IMG/VR virus record: IMGVR_UViG_3300046011_002458 | Coordinates: 1 to 57,879 of that record | Source of the DNA: a virus | Length of the DNA: 57,879 nucleotides | Direction: 5' to 3' (one strand) | In this document: positions 41,452-48,350 of the stretch, piece after piece | How positions within the stretch are numbered: position 1 is the stretch's first letter | How the letters are laid out: each line of letters begins with the position of its first letter | The notes under the pieces: generated by a model | Told to the model about the DNA's origin: nothing | The model's input: only the letters and a program-made list of their open reading frames with translations | Databases searched by the model: none | Translations under genes and position numbers: made by a program

Positions 41452-41642
41452 GCCACACGCTCCACTCGGCCATCGCGCCACTCGCGCGTGACAGCGCGCC
41501 GGCTGGGCACGTTCTCGTGGTCCTGCGAGCCTGGGCGCGTGTCGGTCCAGGTGGGGATGTACTTGTCGTCGCCATTCAAGCTGCTGTTGGTGAAGTGGCG
41601 TGGGGGCGTGATGATGTCGGCCTCTTGGCGCGGATCGTTCAT
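41448..41642 (-). CDS. Hypothetical hydrophilic protein
   Basis: The 64-residue product starts at ATG 41642, preceded by GGAGACG; it is the first gene after the 41684-41711 promoter and follows a leader hairpin. It is rich in Pro, Asp, Arg and Thr. No family is recognised. Confidence 0.6.
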   Translation of the reverse strand: MNDPRQEADIITPPRHFTNSSLNGDDKYIPTWTDTRPGSQDHENVPSRRAVTREWRDGRVERVA

Positions 41643-41661
41643 GGGATCGTCTCCATGTGTT

Positions 41662-41679
41662 GCGTGCAAAATCGCACGC
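41662..41679 (-). promoter_or_regulatory. Leader hairpin after the 41.7-kb promoter
   Basis: GCGTGC, loop GATTTT, GCACGC on the minus strand, at the predicted 5' end of the transcript, just before the GGAG of the next gene. It resembles in position the leader hairpins of the plus-strand early promoters. Confidence 0.55.
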
Positions 41680-41683
41680 TCCC

Positions 41684-41711
41684 ATTATAACCATTGTGAA
41701 GTATTAGCCAA
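41684..41711 (-). promoter_or_regulatory. Promoter with CTTCACAATG in the spacer
   Basis: -35 TTGGCT (41711-41706), 16-base spacer containing CTTCACAATG, -10 TATAAT (41689-41684), minus strand. It overlaps the stop of the upstream gene and drives 41642 and the chain below it. Confidence 0.7.
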
Positions 41712-42057
41712 GGACATTGTCGATATATTTTTCGAGCATGCGTCCAGCCTCGAGCACGAGCTCGCGATCGCCAGGTTTCTCCTCGAGCGTGCGGCGTGAC
41801 CACACGCGGAACTCACGCGACAGTGCGCGCCAGTGGTCTGGGTGGTGCAGCTTGAGCCACTCGACGGCCGCCACCATGGCGCGCAGCTCTGCGTGGCTGT
41901 AGCCGGTGACGTCCTCGAACTCGAACGATGTGCCCATGGCTTTGGCGAACATTGGCGACACCGACGGGTAGCCCAGGTCACCGCGTGCGTCAGCCCAGTC
42001 GTGTGCGGCCCATTGGCCCAGCAGCTCGCCCACCCAGTCGGGTTCGATGCGGATCAT
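41704..42057 (-). CDS. Hypothetical conserved phage protein
   Basis: The 117-residue product starts at ATG 42057 after AAGGAAAAT. It is a helical, Trp-rich protein (IEPDWVGELLGQWAAHDWADARGDLGYPSVSPMFAKAMG, then a long helix). The W-x-x-W spacing with YPS(V)SPMF recalls phage antitermination/late-regulator proteins, but the match is weak, so the name stays hypothetical. It lies just before a promoter. Confidence 0.6.
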   Translation of the reverse strand: MIRIEPDWVGELLGQWAAHDWADARGDLGYPSVSPMFAKAMGTSFEFEDVTGYSHAELRAMVAAVEWLKLHHPDHWRALSREFRVWSRRTLEEKPGDRELVLEAGRMLEKYIDNVLG

Positions 42058-42293
42058 GATTTTCCTTTCGAGCATGCGGCCGCGACGGCAGCGTCGTAAC
42101 GATTGAGCCAGGCATTGAAGGCTGGCCACACGGGGTCGTTCTCGTCGACCGGGTCGTAGGGCTTGACGCCGCCCGAGTCGGTGGTGAAGCCTGGACCAGT
42201 CCACGGGTGATAGTCCAGCCAGATGTAGCGGTTGCCAACGTGCAGGCGCGCCCAGCGTTTGACCTTCGGTGGTGGGCAGCATCCACACCTCAT
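42054..42293 (-). CDS. Hypothetical small protein
   Basis: The 79-residue product from ATG 42293 begins MRCGCC and is rich in Trp, Tyr and Pro (RYIWLDYHPWTGPGF). ATGA overlaps on both sides. Function unknown. Confidence 0.55.
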   Translation of the reverse strand: MRCGCCPPPKVKRWARLHVGNRYIWLDYHPWTGPGFTTDSGGVKPYDPVDENDPVWPAFNAWLNRYDAAVAAACSKGKS

Positions 42294-42529
42294 CGCTGGC
42301 CGCCTTCCAACTGTGGGCGCTCGTTGCTGTACAGCGTGTATTCGCCGTCGCCGTTCTCGCACATGTCGTTGAAGCACTCGGGGTGCATCTTCGACTCAAA
42401 CCACCGGCCATCCCAGTTGCCCTTCTGGAACGTGTAGGCGCGGCCCTTGTTGATGGTTTCGCCGCAGTAGCTGCAGCGGTGGTCCTTGCGAGCCTTACGG
42501 CTTTCTGACGGGTTGTAGAAGTCGCTCAT
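42290..42529 (-). CDS. Small zinc-finger-like protein
   Basis: The 79-residue product from ATG 42529 contains CSYCGETINKGRAYTFQKGNWDGRWFESKMHPECF, a CxxC...HxxC zinc-site pattern as in several phage accessory proteins. Function unknown. Confidence 0.65.
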   Translation of the reverse strand: MSDFYNPSESRKARKDHRCSYCGETINKGRAYTFQKGNWDGRWFESKMHPECFNDMCENGDGEYTLYSNERPQLEGGQR

Positions 42530-42825
42530 GCTGCACCCCCGATCGTCTTGACTGCCGCCAGCAGACGCTCGCGACACTGCAGGGCTGCCTGCATTGGCGT
42601 CTTGCAGTTGAACTCGCTGCGCACCTCGAACTTGGCACCCAGCGGCGTGATGTTGGCGTCAACCCTGGCGGACCATTCGCCATCGCGGTGGCAATGCAGA
42701 TACGGGCAGCCCCACTTGGCCAGCTCGAGCAGCACATCCTCGAGCGACTCGCCGGAGGGTGCAGGCGTCTCGGTCGGTGCTGCGGACGCGGCGGAGGTCT
42801 TGGGCTTGAAGATGGACAGGTTCAT
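42526..42825 (-). CDS. Hypothetical protein
   Basis: The 99-residue product has a low-complexity Ala/Pro/Thr stretch (about 10-30), then a compact domain with several cysteines (GCPYLHCHRDGEW). It is coupled by ATGA to RusA upstream. Unknown function. Confidence 0.6.
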   Translation of the reverse strand: MNLSIFKPKTSAASAAPTETPAPSGESLEDVLLELAKWGCPYLHCHRDGEWSARVDANITPLGAKFEVRSEFNCKTPMQAALQCRERLLAAVKTIGGAA

Positions 42826-43250
42826 GGCAACACCTCAACGGTCAGGCCAATCGCTCCGCCAGGCATCGCCTGGGTCCACTCGAACGACTCACGCACCAGC
42901 ACCTTGTTGCTGTCGTCCTTCCAGAAGCCAGACTTGGTCAGCGCGTCCGCCACCACCTTGCGCACGTTGTCGACGTCCCGGGCGCGGTTGTCAGGCGGGC
43001 CAAGCAACCACGAAACGCTCAGCGGTCCAGCAAGGGGCTTTTGGCTGGTCAGGCGACCCATGCCCATGCTGGCCACGATCTGGCCGATCAGCGCGTCGTA
43101 GGCCACCGCCTCGGGCACTTTGTAGTGGCCGCCGGCACGCGTGTGCTTGGTTGCGTGATTGCCTAAGACCTTTGGCCAAGGCAGTTGAAATTCATAAGTT
43201 AGTGCGGACTGACTTGGTAGCGTTACTGTGACGTCATGAGTTTTTTGCAT
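42822..43250 (-). CDS. rusA: RusA-family Holliday junction resolvase
   Basis: The 142-residue protein has the family pattern PPDNRARDVDNVRKVVADALTKSGFWKDDSNKVLVRESFEW. Conserved acidic residues Asp92/Asp94 and Asp112/Asp113 are in place to bind catalytic metal. It cleaves Holliday junctions in recombination or replication intermediates, next to the replication gene. ATG 43250 lies downstream of a TATCACAATG site. Confidence 0.9.
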   Translation of the reverse strand: MQKTHDVTVTLPSQSALTYEFQLPWPKVLGNHATKHTRAGGHYKVPEAVAYDALIGQIVASMGMGRLTSQKPLAGPLSVSWLLGPPDNRARDVDNVRKVVADALTKSGFWKDDSNKVLVRESFEWTQAMPGGAIGLTVEVLP

Positions 43251-43271
43251 AAAGCTGGGTCTTTCAATACA

Positions 43272-43562
43272 TCATTGTGATACTTCGACCGACACCGGTT
43301 TGGCGGTCAAAACGATCTGCGTAGACAAAACAGGGGGGTGCTTATAGGGGGGTCTAGGTAAGAGAGTATTTGTATAAAAATATATATATATTTTTATTAT
43401 TGTTATATCCCTCAAACCATTGCCCCATGCGGCTTTCCGGCGGAGACAGAGGTGTCTACGTTTGTTGCTGCAGTTGACCCTTCTCCGGGTCACCAGGTCA
43501 TTGGCGTAGACGTTCTGGCCAATTGCGACGACAGCCTCTGTCTCTTTTAGTCCGACCATCAT
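43272..43562 (-). CDS. Doubtful small protein after the replication gene
   Basis: The start ATG 43562 overlaps the replication-gene stop and has AGAGGGGG upstream, so translation initiation is plausible. The first 50 residues look ordinary, but the C-terminal half runs through the AT-rich region (IKIYIYFYTN) and resembles no protein, and the frame crosses the inverted repeats. It may be only partly genuine. Confidence 0.3.
   Translation of the reverse strand: MMVGLKETEAVVAIGQNVYANDLVTRRRVNCSNKRRHLCLRRKAAWGNGLRDITIIKIYIYFYTNTLLPRPPYKHPPVLSTQIVLTAKPVSVEVSQ
43273..43282 (-). promoter_or_regulatory. TATCACAATG site (exact)
   Basis: Exact copy on the minus strand 22 bases before RusA. No clear -35 is present. 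Confidence 0.6.
43376..43395. repeat. AT-rich 20-base palindrome
   Basis: Five A, ten alternating TA, five T form a perfect 20-base palindrome within a strongly AT-rich stretch (about 43365-43410) in an otherwise GC-rich genome, between the replication gene and RusA. It is a candidate DNA-unwinding element. Confidence 0.7.
43444..43543. repeat. Nested inverted repeats near the AT-rich stretch
   Basis: Outer arms AGACAGAGG (43444-43452) and CCTCTGTCT (43535-43543) and inner arms GTCTACG (43454-43460) and CGTAGAC (43505-43511) form a nested arrangement; a third CGTAGAC is at 43320-43326. This could be origin-associated structure or binding sites. Confidence 0.5.
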
Positions 43563-46063
43563 TCGGCCCCCTCTTCTGCCTCTTCTGGCACCGGTGCGAA
43601 CTCACTGGCCACCCAGGCCATGCGGCTCTTTCCGCGTCCAGATGGCGGCTTGTACTGGACCAGCGACACCGCCTCGCGGCGCTTGAGTGAGTCCATGACG
43701 TTGTCTTGCTGCCGTGGCTCGAGGGCCTTGAACTGCCGGCAAAAGCGGCTCAGCTCTGCCTCGGTCCGACCTTGCGTGCCGGCTTGCTTGATCACCCGCA
43801 GGATCTCCTGGCACCAGCGGTCGAAGTCACTGTCACCCATGCGGGTGGCCACCTGCTCTTCCTGGATGGCCAGGGTGAACTTCACGAAGTCGATCGCCCA
43901 CTGGGTGCTGGATGGGTCCATCTCGAGGCCACCGCCGCTCGCCACCTGCTTGAGCTCCTGGGCTGTGTAGCGTGAGCAGGACATGGCCAGCGCCAGCTTT
44001 GCGGCGTGCTCCCATGCCCGGCCCCACAGGGGTGCCAGGCCCTTTGCCTTGACCGACTCCATGCGGTTCTCGATCCAGTCGTCGAACTCACGCATGAGCT
44101 GGGGTGTCATGGCCGCCATGGGCAGCTCAATCGGATTGGCTGGGTCCAGGCCCTGGATGCCGTTGGAAAGCTCCCTGGCGGCCTTCATCCACTCCACCAC
44201 GGCCGCCGGTGGCTGGCCTATGCCCACGTACTGCTTCGGCACCCGGCGATCGGGCACGAACATCAGCACCATTCGGTTCAGGTAGCCCGACACCACGTCT
44301 TGGCTGCCAAGGGCTGGCCAGAGAGTTTCGGGGGTGGTCGTGCCGTGCAGGCCCACGCACGGGTAGGCGATGTCTTGGCGCTCGCGGTTCTTCTGGTCCG
44401 CGTACTCGGTGCCGTTGTAGATCGTGCCGGCGCTCGAGAACAGCTTCATGAGGTTGGTCACGATGCTGGCCAGGTGTGGGCCTGCGCCCTTGGTTGCCAC
44501 GGCCTTGAGCATGAGCCCCAGCTCGTCGATCTGGAACAGGCTCACAGGATGATTGGCCGTGCGTGACAGCAAGGCCTGGCCAGACGCGATCTCTTCGCCG
44601 CCCAGCAGGTCGTTCATGCCTGCGGCCTGGAACAGGACCTTGATGCACTTTCGCCCGTGGTCCTTGCCGGCCGATGTCCCGGCGACGCCGACAAAGTAGA
44701 AGTTGGTGCGCAGCCCGGTGGGTGTGGCCACCTTGCGCCCGAGCACTGTGCCCACCACCGACAGCGCAGCTGCAAGCGCCAGGATCGGTTGGGGCTTCTG
44801 TGCGGTCTGCAAGATCCAGTCCGCGATCTCCTGCACGATGCCGCCGGGCTTGAGCAAGTGCTGCGGGTAGTCCGGCACGTCATACGCCGGGCCGTCGGTC
44901 TCTTGCTGCGCCTTTGGCTGCACCACCTTTGCCGGCGCATCGTCGCGCACCGCGACCTGGTCCGGCTGGCTGCGCTTTTCGCTGCGTGCGCGTTGCGCCT
45001 CGAGCGCCGCTTCCAGGTCGATCGTCACGTCTGGCTGGCGCTTGTTGGAGTGCCGCTCAACGCCCGCCACCTTGGCCGCCTCGTCGAGGGCTGACTTGAC
45101 GTCGCCGTTGTGCTGCAGCATGCACAGCAGGTCGAACGCGTCGTGTGCGTAGCCGTCCGCCAGCGGGTCACTGCCGTGGTGCGAGTAGCACCGCTCGTGG
45201 TCCTGGTCCTTGAAGACCACGACGCCTGGGATCTTGGTGCTCGAGCTGGGACACAGCCAACGCTTGCCCTTCAGCTTGTAGCCCGCCTGGGTCAGCAGGT
45301 CCTCGATCGATACAGCATTGTTATAGGCCCCGATCACATTGCCATGCTCGGTGTTGACGGAGCGCGACGCCTGCACGTACCGGCGGCCGCTGTGCATCTT
45401 TTTCCATGGGCACAGGTTCTCGATCTCTTCGCGAAGGCCTGAGCTCTTGTCTGCGAGCGCACGCCAGAAGTCCAGCAGCTTGGGCGGGATCTCCGGCAGC
45501 GCCTCAAAGTCCCACGGTGCCTTGCCCTCTGCCCATGTGTAGTAGTGCCCGTCAGGGTGCATCGATGGCGGCAGCACGTCCTGGTTTGGTCCTGCGCGGA
45601 ACTCCACGATCGTGAACCGATCGACTGGGCTCTTGGCGTCTTGCTTGAGCCAGCCCACCTTGAGCAGTGGCAGGTCGATGGGCACGCCGGCAAAGACTGC
45701 CTTGTCCCGGTTGGCCTTGCTGCGAATACGCATGCCCCAGTCCATCACCTCGTCATAGTCGATGCCGAACTCCTCGAAGATGTACCTGGCCCAGGCCTCG
45801 TCATCGATGTCGATCGCGCCGGTGCCAGAGGGCTGGTGGACCAGGCCCATGTTCTGTAGGCCCTGCGCCAGCTTCTTGATCACCTTGTCCGGTGTGTCGA
45901 CCAGTTGGCTCGGAGCATTCCAGCCAGGGTTCGTCGGACCCTTGGTCTTCATGGGCATCATCACCAAGCTCCAGCCGCGCTGGATGTAGGCAAATGCGTG
46001 TTCGACCTGAGCTCTTTGCTCAGGTGTCAGTTGTGTTTGTGGTGTCTCATTGCTGTCGTTCAC
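43559..46063 (-). CDS. Bifunctional primase/polymerase with DUF3987 ATPase domain
   Basis: The 834-residue replication protein has an N-terminal AEP/prim-pol domain (about 20-190), with the catalytic acidic motif AIDIDDEAW (Asp85, Asp87) and a HPDGHYYTW segment, then a linker with a cysteine/histidine-containing segment (about 230-320), and a DUF3987 ATPase domain (about 390-830) with GVAGTSAGKDHGRKC as the phosphate-binding loop. It would prime and drive replication of the phage origin. The start is GTG 46063. A structured leader (46100-46160) and promoter lie upstream. Confidence 0.88.
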   Translation of the reverse strand: MNDSNETPQTQLTPEQRAQVEHAFAYIQRGWSLVMMPMKTKGPTNPGWNAPSQLVDTPDKVIKKLAQGLQNMGLVHQPSGTGAIDIDDEAWARYIFEEFGIDYDEVMDWGMRIRSKANRDKAVFAGVPIDLPLLKVGWLKQDAKSPVDRFTIVEFRAGPNQDVLPPSMHPDGHYYTWAEGKAPWDFEALPEIPPKLLDFWRALADKSSGLREEIENLCPWKKMHSGRRYVQASRSVNTEHGNVIGAYNNAVSIEDLLTQAGYKLKGKRWLCPSSSTKIPGVVVFKDQDHERCYSHHGSDPLADGYAHDAFDLLCMLQHNGDVKSALDEAAKVAGVERHSNKRQPDVTIDLEAALEAQRARSEKRSQPDQVAVRDDAPAKVVQPKAQQETDGPAYDVPDYPQHLLKPGGIVQEIADWILQTAQKPQPILALAAALSVVGTVLGRKVATPTGLRTNFYFVGVAGTSAGKDHGRKCIKVLFQAAGMNDLLGGEEIASGQALLSRTANHPVSLFQIDELGLMLKAVATKGAGPHLASIVTNLMKLFSSAGTIYNGTEYADQKNRERQDIAYPCVGLHGTTTPETLWPALGSQDVVSGYLNRMVLMFVPDRRVPKQYVGIGQPPAAVVEWMKAARELSNGIQGLDPANPIELPMAAMTPQLMREFDDWIENRMESVKAKGLAPLWGRAWEHAAKLALAMSCSRYTAQELKQVASGGGLEMDPSSTQWAIDFVKFTLAIQEEQVATRMGDSDFDRWCQEILRVIKQAGTQGRTEAELSRFCRQFKALEPRQQDNVMDSLKRREAVSLVQYKPPSGRGKSRMAWVASEFAPVPEEAEEGAE

Positions 46064-46099
46064 AGTTCGCTTTCAAACACCGCTTTGCAAATACGAGGA

Positions 46100-46160
46100 A
46101 GACCCGGCGGACTCCGTGAAAGCGGGAAACCGGATAGCGTGGCCGCGCCCCGCCGGGTCT
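46100..46160 (-). promoter_or_regulatory. Structured 5' leader of the replication gene
   Basis: An 11-base perfect inverted repeat (AGACCCGGCGG at 46100-46110 and CCGCCGGGTCT at 46150-46160) encloses a GC-rich loop with further possible pairing. The predicted transcription start of the promoter at 46164-46192 falls at the edge of this stem, so the RNA would begin with it. It may be a translational control element or a protein-binding site. Confidence 0.6.
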
Positions 46161-46163
46161 AAA

Positions 46164-46192
46164 ACTTAACTCTTGTGATATTTTAAGCGCAA
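46164..46192 (-). promoter_or_regulatory. Promoter of the replication operon
   Basis: -35 TTGCGC (46192-46187), 17-base spacer containing TATCACAAG (46180-46172), -10 TTAAGT (46169-46164), minus strand. -35, spacing and operator are the same as for the integrase promoter; only the -10 is weaker. Confidence 0.6.
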
Positions 46193-46213
46193 CGAGATAC
46201 CCCAAAATAGGTG

Positions 46214-46250
46214 TATCACAAGGCTTGCAATTTACTTCACACCCGTGATA
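46214..46250. promoter_or_regulatory. Two operator-like sites in the Cro-like gene's 3' region
   Basis: TATCACAAG (46214-46222, plus) and the TTCACACCCGTGATA palindrome (46236-46250) lie 14 bases apart. The second overlaps the stop codon of the Cro-like gene. They may serve autoregulation of the minus operon. Confidence 0.5.
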
Positions 46251-46437
46251 CTTTTCGTTTCAGGATGTCGGCGGCTGCTTTCAGCCTGCCCTTCGTGACG
46301 TGCTCGATGCGCAATTGCTGCAGGTGCGGAATTGCGCCGCGTTTTTTCCAGTTGCTGAGGGTCGGCTGTGTGACGCCGATGGCGTCTGCTGCCTGGACCT
46401 GGGAGCCGAAGTGTTTGATCAGTTGGTCGAATTTCAT
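46237..46437 (-). CDS. Cro-like/YdaS-type transcriptional regulator
   Basis: The 66-residue protein contains an HTH spanning FGSQVQAADAIGVTQPTLSNWKKRG (about 10-34) and a short C-terminal helix, matching the Cro/YdaS-like regulators that face the repressor in temperate phages. It is first in the leftward operon (with primase) and divergent from the repressor. It would compete with the repressor for the TATCACAATTGTGATA-type sites; that target is inferred. Confidence 0.85.
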   Translation of the reverse strand: MKFDQLIKHFGSQVQAADAIGVTQPTLSNWKKRGAIPHLQQLRIEHVTKGRLKAAADILKRKVSRV

Positions 46438-46469
46438 GTTGTTGTCGCTGTTGATGCGGTTCGGATAAG

Positions 46470-46499
46470 TATAACTCCTGTGATAGCGGTTAAACAAGA
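46470..46499 (-). promoter_or_regulatory. Promoter of the Cro-like gene
   Basis: -35 TTGTTT (46499-46494), 18-base spacer with TATCACAGG (46487-46479), -10 TATACT (46475-46470), minus strand. The -10 and operator overlap the region between the divergent regulators. Confidence 0.7.
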
Positions 46500-46546
46500 C
46501 CCCGCAGTGTAGGTCTATTAAGCGCCCAAAAAGGCCGCCAACTCTA

Positions 46547-46891
46547 ATGACGAAGAATTTCGAGAAGCTCTCAATCGGCGATAGGCTTCGGTACTTGATC
46601 GAAGTACGCAAATACACGCAGGTTGAATTGGCAAAGAAAATTGGAGTAACCCAGGCTGCGATCAGCAACCTGGTGACGGACTCATCGAGAAAGCCAAGCG
46701 CCCCGACGCTGCTGAAACTGGCGGCCGCACTACAGGCAAATCCTGATTGGATCATGACCGGTGCAGGCGAGCCGTTCGAGATGAACATTGTGGGCAAGCG
46801 ATCCGAGCGCGAGCTGCTCGAGGCCTATCGCAACATGGACCCGCAGGCCCAGGCCGCCCTGATCGCTGCTGCAAAGGCCATGACAAAATAA
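46547..46891 (+). CDS. CI-like repressor without peptidase domain
   Basis: The 114-residue protein has an XRE-type HTH (GDRLRYLIEVRKYTQVELAKKIGVTQAAISNLVTDSSRKPS, about 10-50, with recognition helix GVTQAAISNLVT), a segment typical of phage repressors (LAAALQANPDWIMTGAGEP) and a short helical C-terminus. It lacks the S24/LexA-type self-cleaving domain, so induction is unlikely to work by RecA-stimulated autocleavage of this protein. It is divergent from the Cro-like gene, the typical immunity-region layout. Confidence 0.88.
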   Translation: MTKNFEKLSIGDRLRYLIEVRKYTQVELAKKIGVTQAAISNLVTDSSRKPSAPTLLKLAAALQANPDWIMTGAGEPFEMNIVGKRSERELLEAYRNMDPQAQAALIAAAKAMTK

Positions 46892-46892
46892 T

Positions 46893-46920
46893 ACCCGTGA
46901 AGTTTTGCGGGTCTTTGTTT
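46893..46920 (+). terminator. Weak intrinsic terminator after the repressor
   Basis: ACCCG, ten-base loop, CGGGT followed by CTTTGTTT. It separates the repressor transcript from the next early promoter. Confidence 0.55.
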
Positions 46921-46949
46921 GACGGTCGACTTCACAATTGTGATATAGT
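46919..46949 (+). promoter_or_regulatory. Early promoter P1 with palindromic operator
   Basis: -35 TTGACG (46919-46924), 19-base spacer containing TTCACAATTGTGA (46931-46943), -10 TATAGT (46944-46949). Confidence 0.7.
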
Positions 46950-46955
46950 CGAGGC

Positions 46956-46994
46956 GTCGGTTGATTGAAACCGACCCGGCCCAGAGGTTCTGGG
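46956..46994 (+). promoter_or_regulatory. Leader hairpins of P1
   Basis: A 7-bp hairpin GTCGGTT/AACCGAC (46956-46975) is followed by CCCAG, loop, CTGGG (46980-46994), then CAGGAG. The second hairpin is shared with P2, P4 and P5 leaders. Confidence 0.65.
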
Positions 46995-47014
46995 ACACGT
47001 CAGGAGACCAGATC

Positions 47015-47233
47015 ATGAGAAACATCACCACCATATCCGACAACGTGTTTGACCGGTTCATCAAGCCCATGGATTACGTTTCAAACGGAACTGACGTTGG
47101 TCGCTACTTTGGAACGACGGACAGGGGGACTCGCGTTGTGGCTTGGGGAGACAAGCGCGACGATCACGAGACCGCCGTTAAGCTTATTGCATACCTGCAA
47201 AGGCACTCAGCACAAAAAAAAATCGAGGCTTGA
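47015..47233 (+). CDS. Small early protein, unknown
   Basis: The 72-residue product starts at ATG 47015 after CAGGAG. It is a basic/acidic mixed protein with FDRFIKPMDYVSNGTDVGRYFG and a Lys-rich C-terminus. It is the first gene of the P1 cassette. Function unknown. Confidence 0.6.
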   Translation: MRNITTISDNVFDRFIKPMDYVSNGTDVGRYFGTTDRGTRVVAWGDKRDDHETAVKLIAYLQRHSAQKKIEA

Positions 47234-47240
47234 TCCGAAC

Positions 47241-47250
47241 TATCACATTG
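47241..47250 (+). promoter_or_regulatory. TATCACATTG site (one mismatch)
   Basis: Site directly before the Shine-Dalgarno of 47265 (TATCACATTG, then ATTTAGGA). Confidence 0.5.
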
Positions 47251-47264
47251 ATTTAGGAATCATC

Positions 47265-47471
47265 ATGCGAGCACAAAACCAATACCAAGTCACCATCCAG
47301 CCAGGCGGCTCGTGGCCAGCGTTTGAGACCACCGTCTTGGCGGCCACGCAGTACCGCGCTGAGTTGGCTGCCGTCCAGCAATACCGCGCCGACTATGCCG
47401 CCTCGGGCTGCATGGCACCAAGCATCACAAGCATCCAATGCGAAGAGTTGAACACTACTTCACAATTGTGA
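47265..47471 (+). CDS. Small early protein, unknown; stop lies in operator
   Basis: The 68-residue product starts at ATG 47265. Its last residues TSQL and the stop are encoded by the TTCACAATTGTGA operator of promoter P2. Mixed alpha/beta composition with several Gln/Ala. Function unknown. Confidence 0.6.
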   Translation: MRAQNQYQVTIQPGGSWPAFETTVLAATQYRAELAAVQQYRADYAASGCMAPSITSIQCEELNTTSQL

Positions 47472-47477
47472 TATAAT
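47448..47477 (+). promoter_or_regulatory. Early promoter P2 with palindromic operator
   Basis: -35 TTGAAC (47448-47453), 18-base spacer with TTCACAATTGTGA (47459-47471), -10 TATAAT (47472-47477), the best -10 of the family. Confidence 0.8.
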
Positions 47478-47488
47478 TCAATCACTGG

Positions 47489-47504
47489 CCCGGCAGATCC
47501 CGGG
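47489..47504 (+). promoter_or_regulatory. Leader hairpin of P2
   Basis: CCCGG, six-base loop, CCGGG, then ACGCGACAGGAG. Compared with P5 (CCCAG/CTGGG) the fourth stem pair changes from A-T to G-C on both sides, a compensatory change. Confidence 0.7.
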
Positions 47505-47522
47505 ACGCGACAGGAGTCCAAA

Positions 47523-47711
47523 ATGCAAGTTATCGAAGTCAATCTCAAAAGCGTGTACGGCGAAATCAAGGCCTACCCGATCAACGAAGCCGCCAAGCTG
47601 TTTGCAGACCTGGCCGGCACCAAGACCCTCACCGTCCAATCCCTCAAGAAGATCCAGGCCCTTGGCTATGAGATCAAGGCCGTCGACCCGCTGGCCCTCG
47701 CTTTCGCCTAA
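47523..47711 (+). CDS. Small early protein, unknown
   Basis: The 62-residue product starts with MQVIEVNLKSVYGEIKAYPINEAAKLF and has a basic helical middle. ATG 47523 follows CAGGAG. Function unknown. Confidence 0.6.
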   Translation: MQVIEVNLKSVYGEIKAYPINEAAKLFADLAGTKTLTVQSLKKIQALGYEIKAVDPLALAFA

Positions 47712-47713
47712 TT

Positions 47714-47723
47714 CATCACATTG
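47714..47723 (+). promoter_or_regulatory. CATCACATTG site (two mismatches)
   Basis: Divergent copy directly before TTCTGGAG of 47742. Confidence 0.4.
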
Positions 47724-47741
47724 CTTATTCTGGAGAACGAC

Positions 47742-48089
47742 ATGACTACACCAACCATCAACACCCGCAAAGACTATTTCGGCAAGTGGGTTGCCACCAG
47801 CAACATCGCCCTGGCTGGCGACCGCCAGCTCAAGATCAGCACCAGCAAGGACCAGCGCGGCAACCTGACCACCTACGCCAGTGTGGCGATCGTCCGCAAC
47901 GAAGCCGGTGCCCGCATCGAGACCTTCGAGGTGTACGGCGACTACATGAAGTCCATTCGCAAGAGCCAGCCCAAGATGGTCAACGAGAAGCGCGCCCGTG
48001 AGCAGCAAGAGCTCGTGCTCGAGGAAGACCTGCAGCTCGTGCTGTGCGACGTCAAAAACTTCTACGCCGAAAAAGGCATCGAGGTCTGA
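47742..48089 (+). CDS. Early protein of unknown function, 115 residues
   Basis: ATG 47742 has CTGGAG upstream. It is mostly beta-strand with charged loops in the first half (KDYFGKWVATSNIALAGDRQLKISTSKDQRG) and a helical C-terminus (NEKRAREQQELVLEEDLQLVLCDVKNFYAEKG). No family recognised. Confidence 0.65.
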   Translation: MTTPTINTRKDYFGKWVATSNIALAGDRQLKISTSKDQRGNLTTYASVAIVRNEAGARIETFEVYGDYMKSIRKSQPKMVNEKRAREQQELVLEEDLQLVLCDVKNFYAEKGIEV

Positions 48090-48117
48090 CACAGCAACAT
48101 CAAACCAGGAGATAGCC

Positions 48118-48336
48118 ATGTCGTATTACAGCAAACGCCGTTACAACCCGCCTGCAGATGTTTACGCCGCCAGCACGCTGATTGGCCGCAACACCGGCAA
48201 CTGGCAGACCCCAGTGCGCGGCACCAACGATCAGGAGTATCAGGTCTACCTGACCTGCGCCGATGACGGCAAGGGCGGCGACATCACCCGGGGCGGTGCC
48301 CCACTCAAGAGCTACGACGAGTGGCTCGCGTCTTGA
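48118..48336 (+). CDS. Small early protein, unknown
   Basis: The 72-residue product starts with MSYYSKRRYNPPADVYAAS and is rich in Tyr and Gly. ATG 48118 follows AGGAG. Unknown function. Confidence 0.6.
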   Translation: MSYYSKRRYNPPADVYAASTLIGRNTGNWQTPVRGTNDQEYQVYLTCADDGKGGDITRGGAPLKSYDEWLAS

Positions 48337-48350
48337 ACCAGGAGATCGCC

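Noticed and set aside
46931-46943. Host CRP or FNR site at the early operators
   Set aside because: The half-sites TCACA and TGTGA face outward with no six-base gap, the reverse of a CRP site, and the FNR pattern is absent; a phage regulator is more likely.
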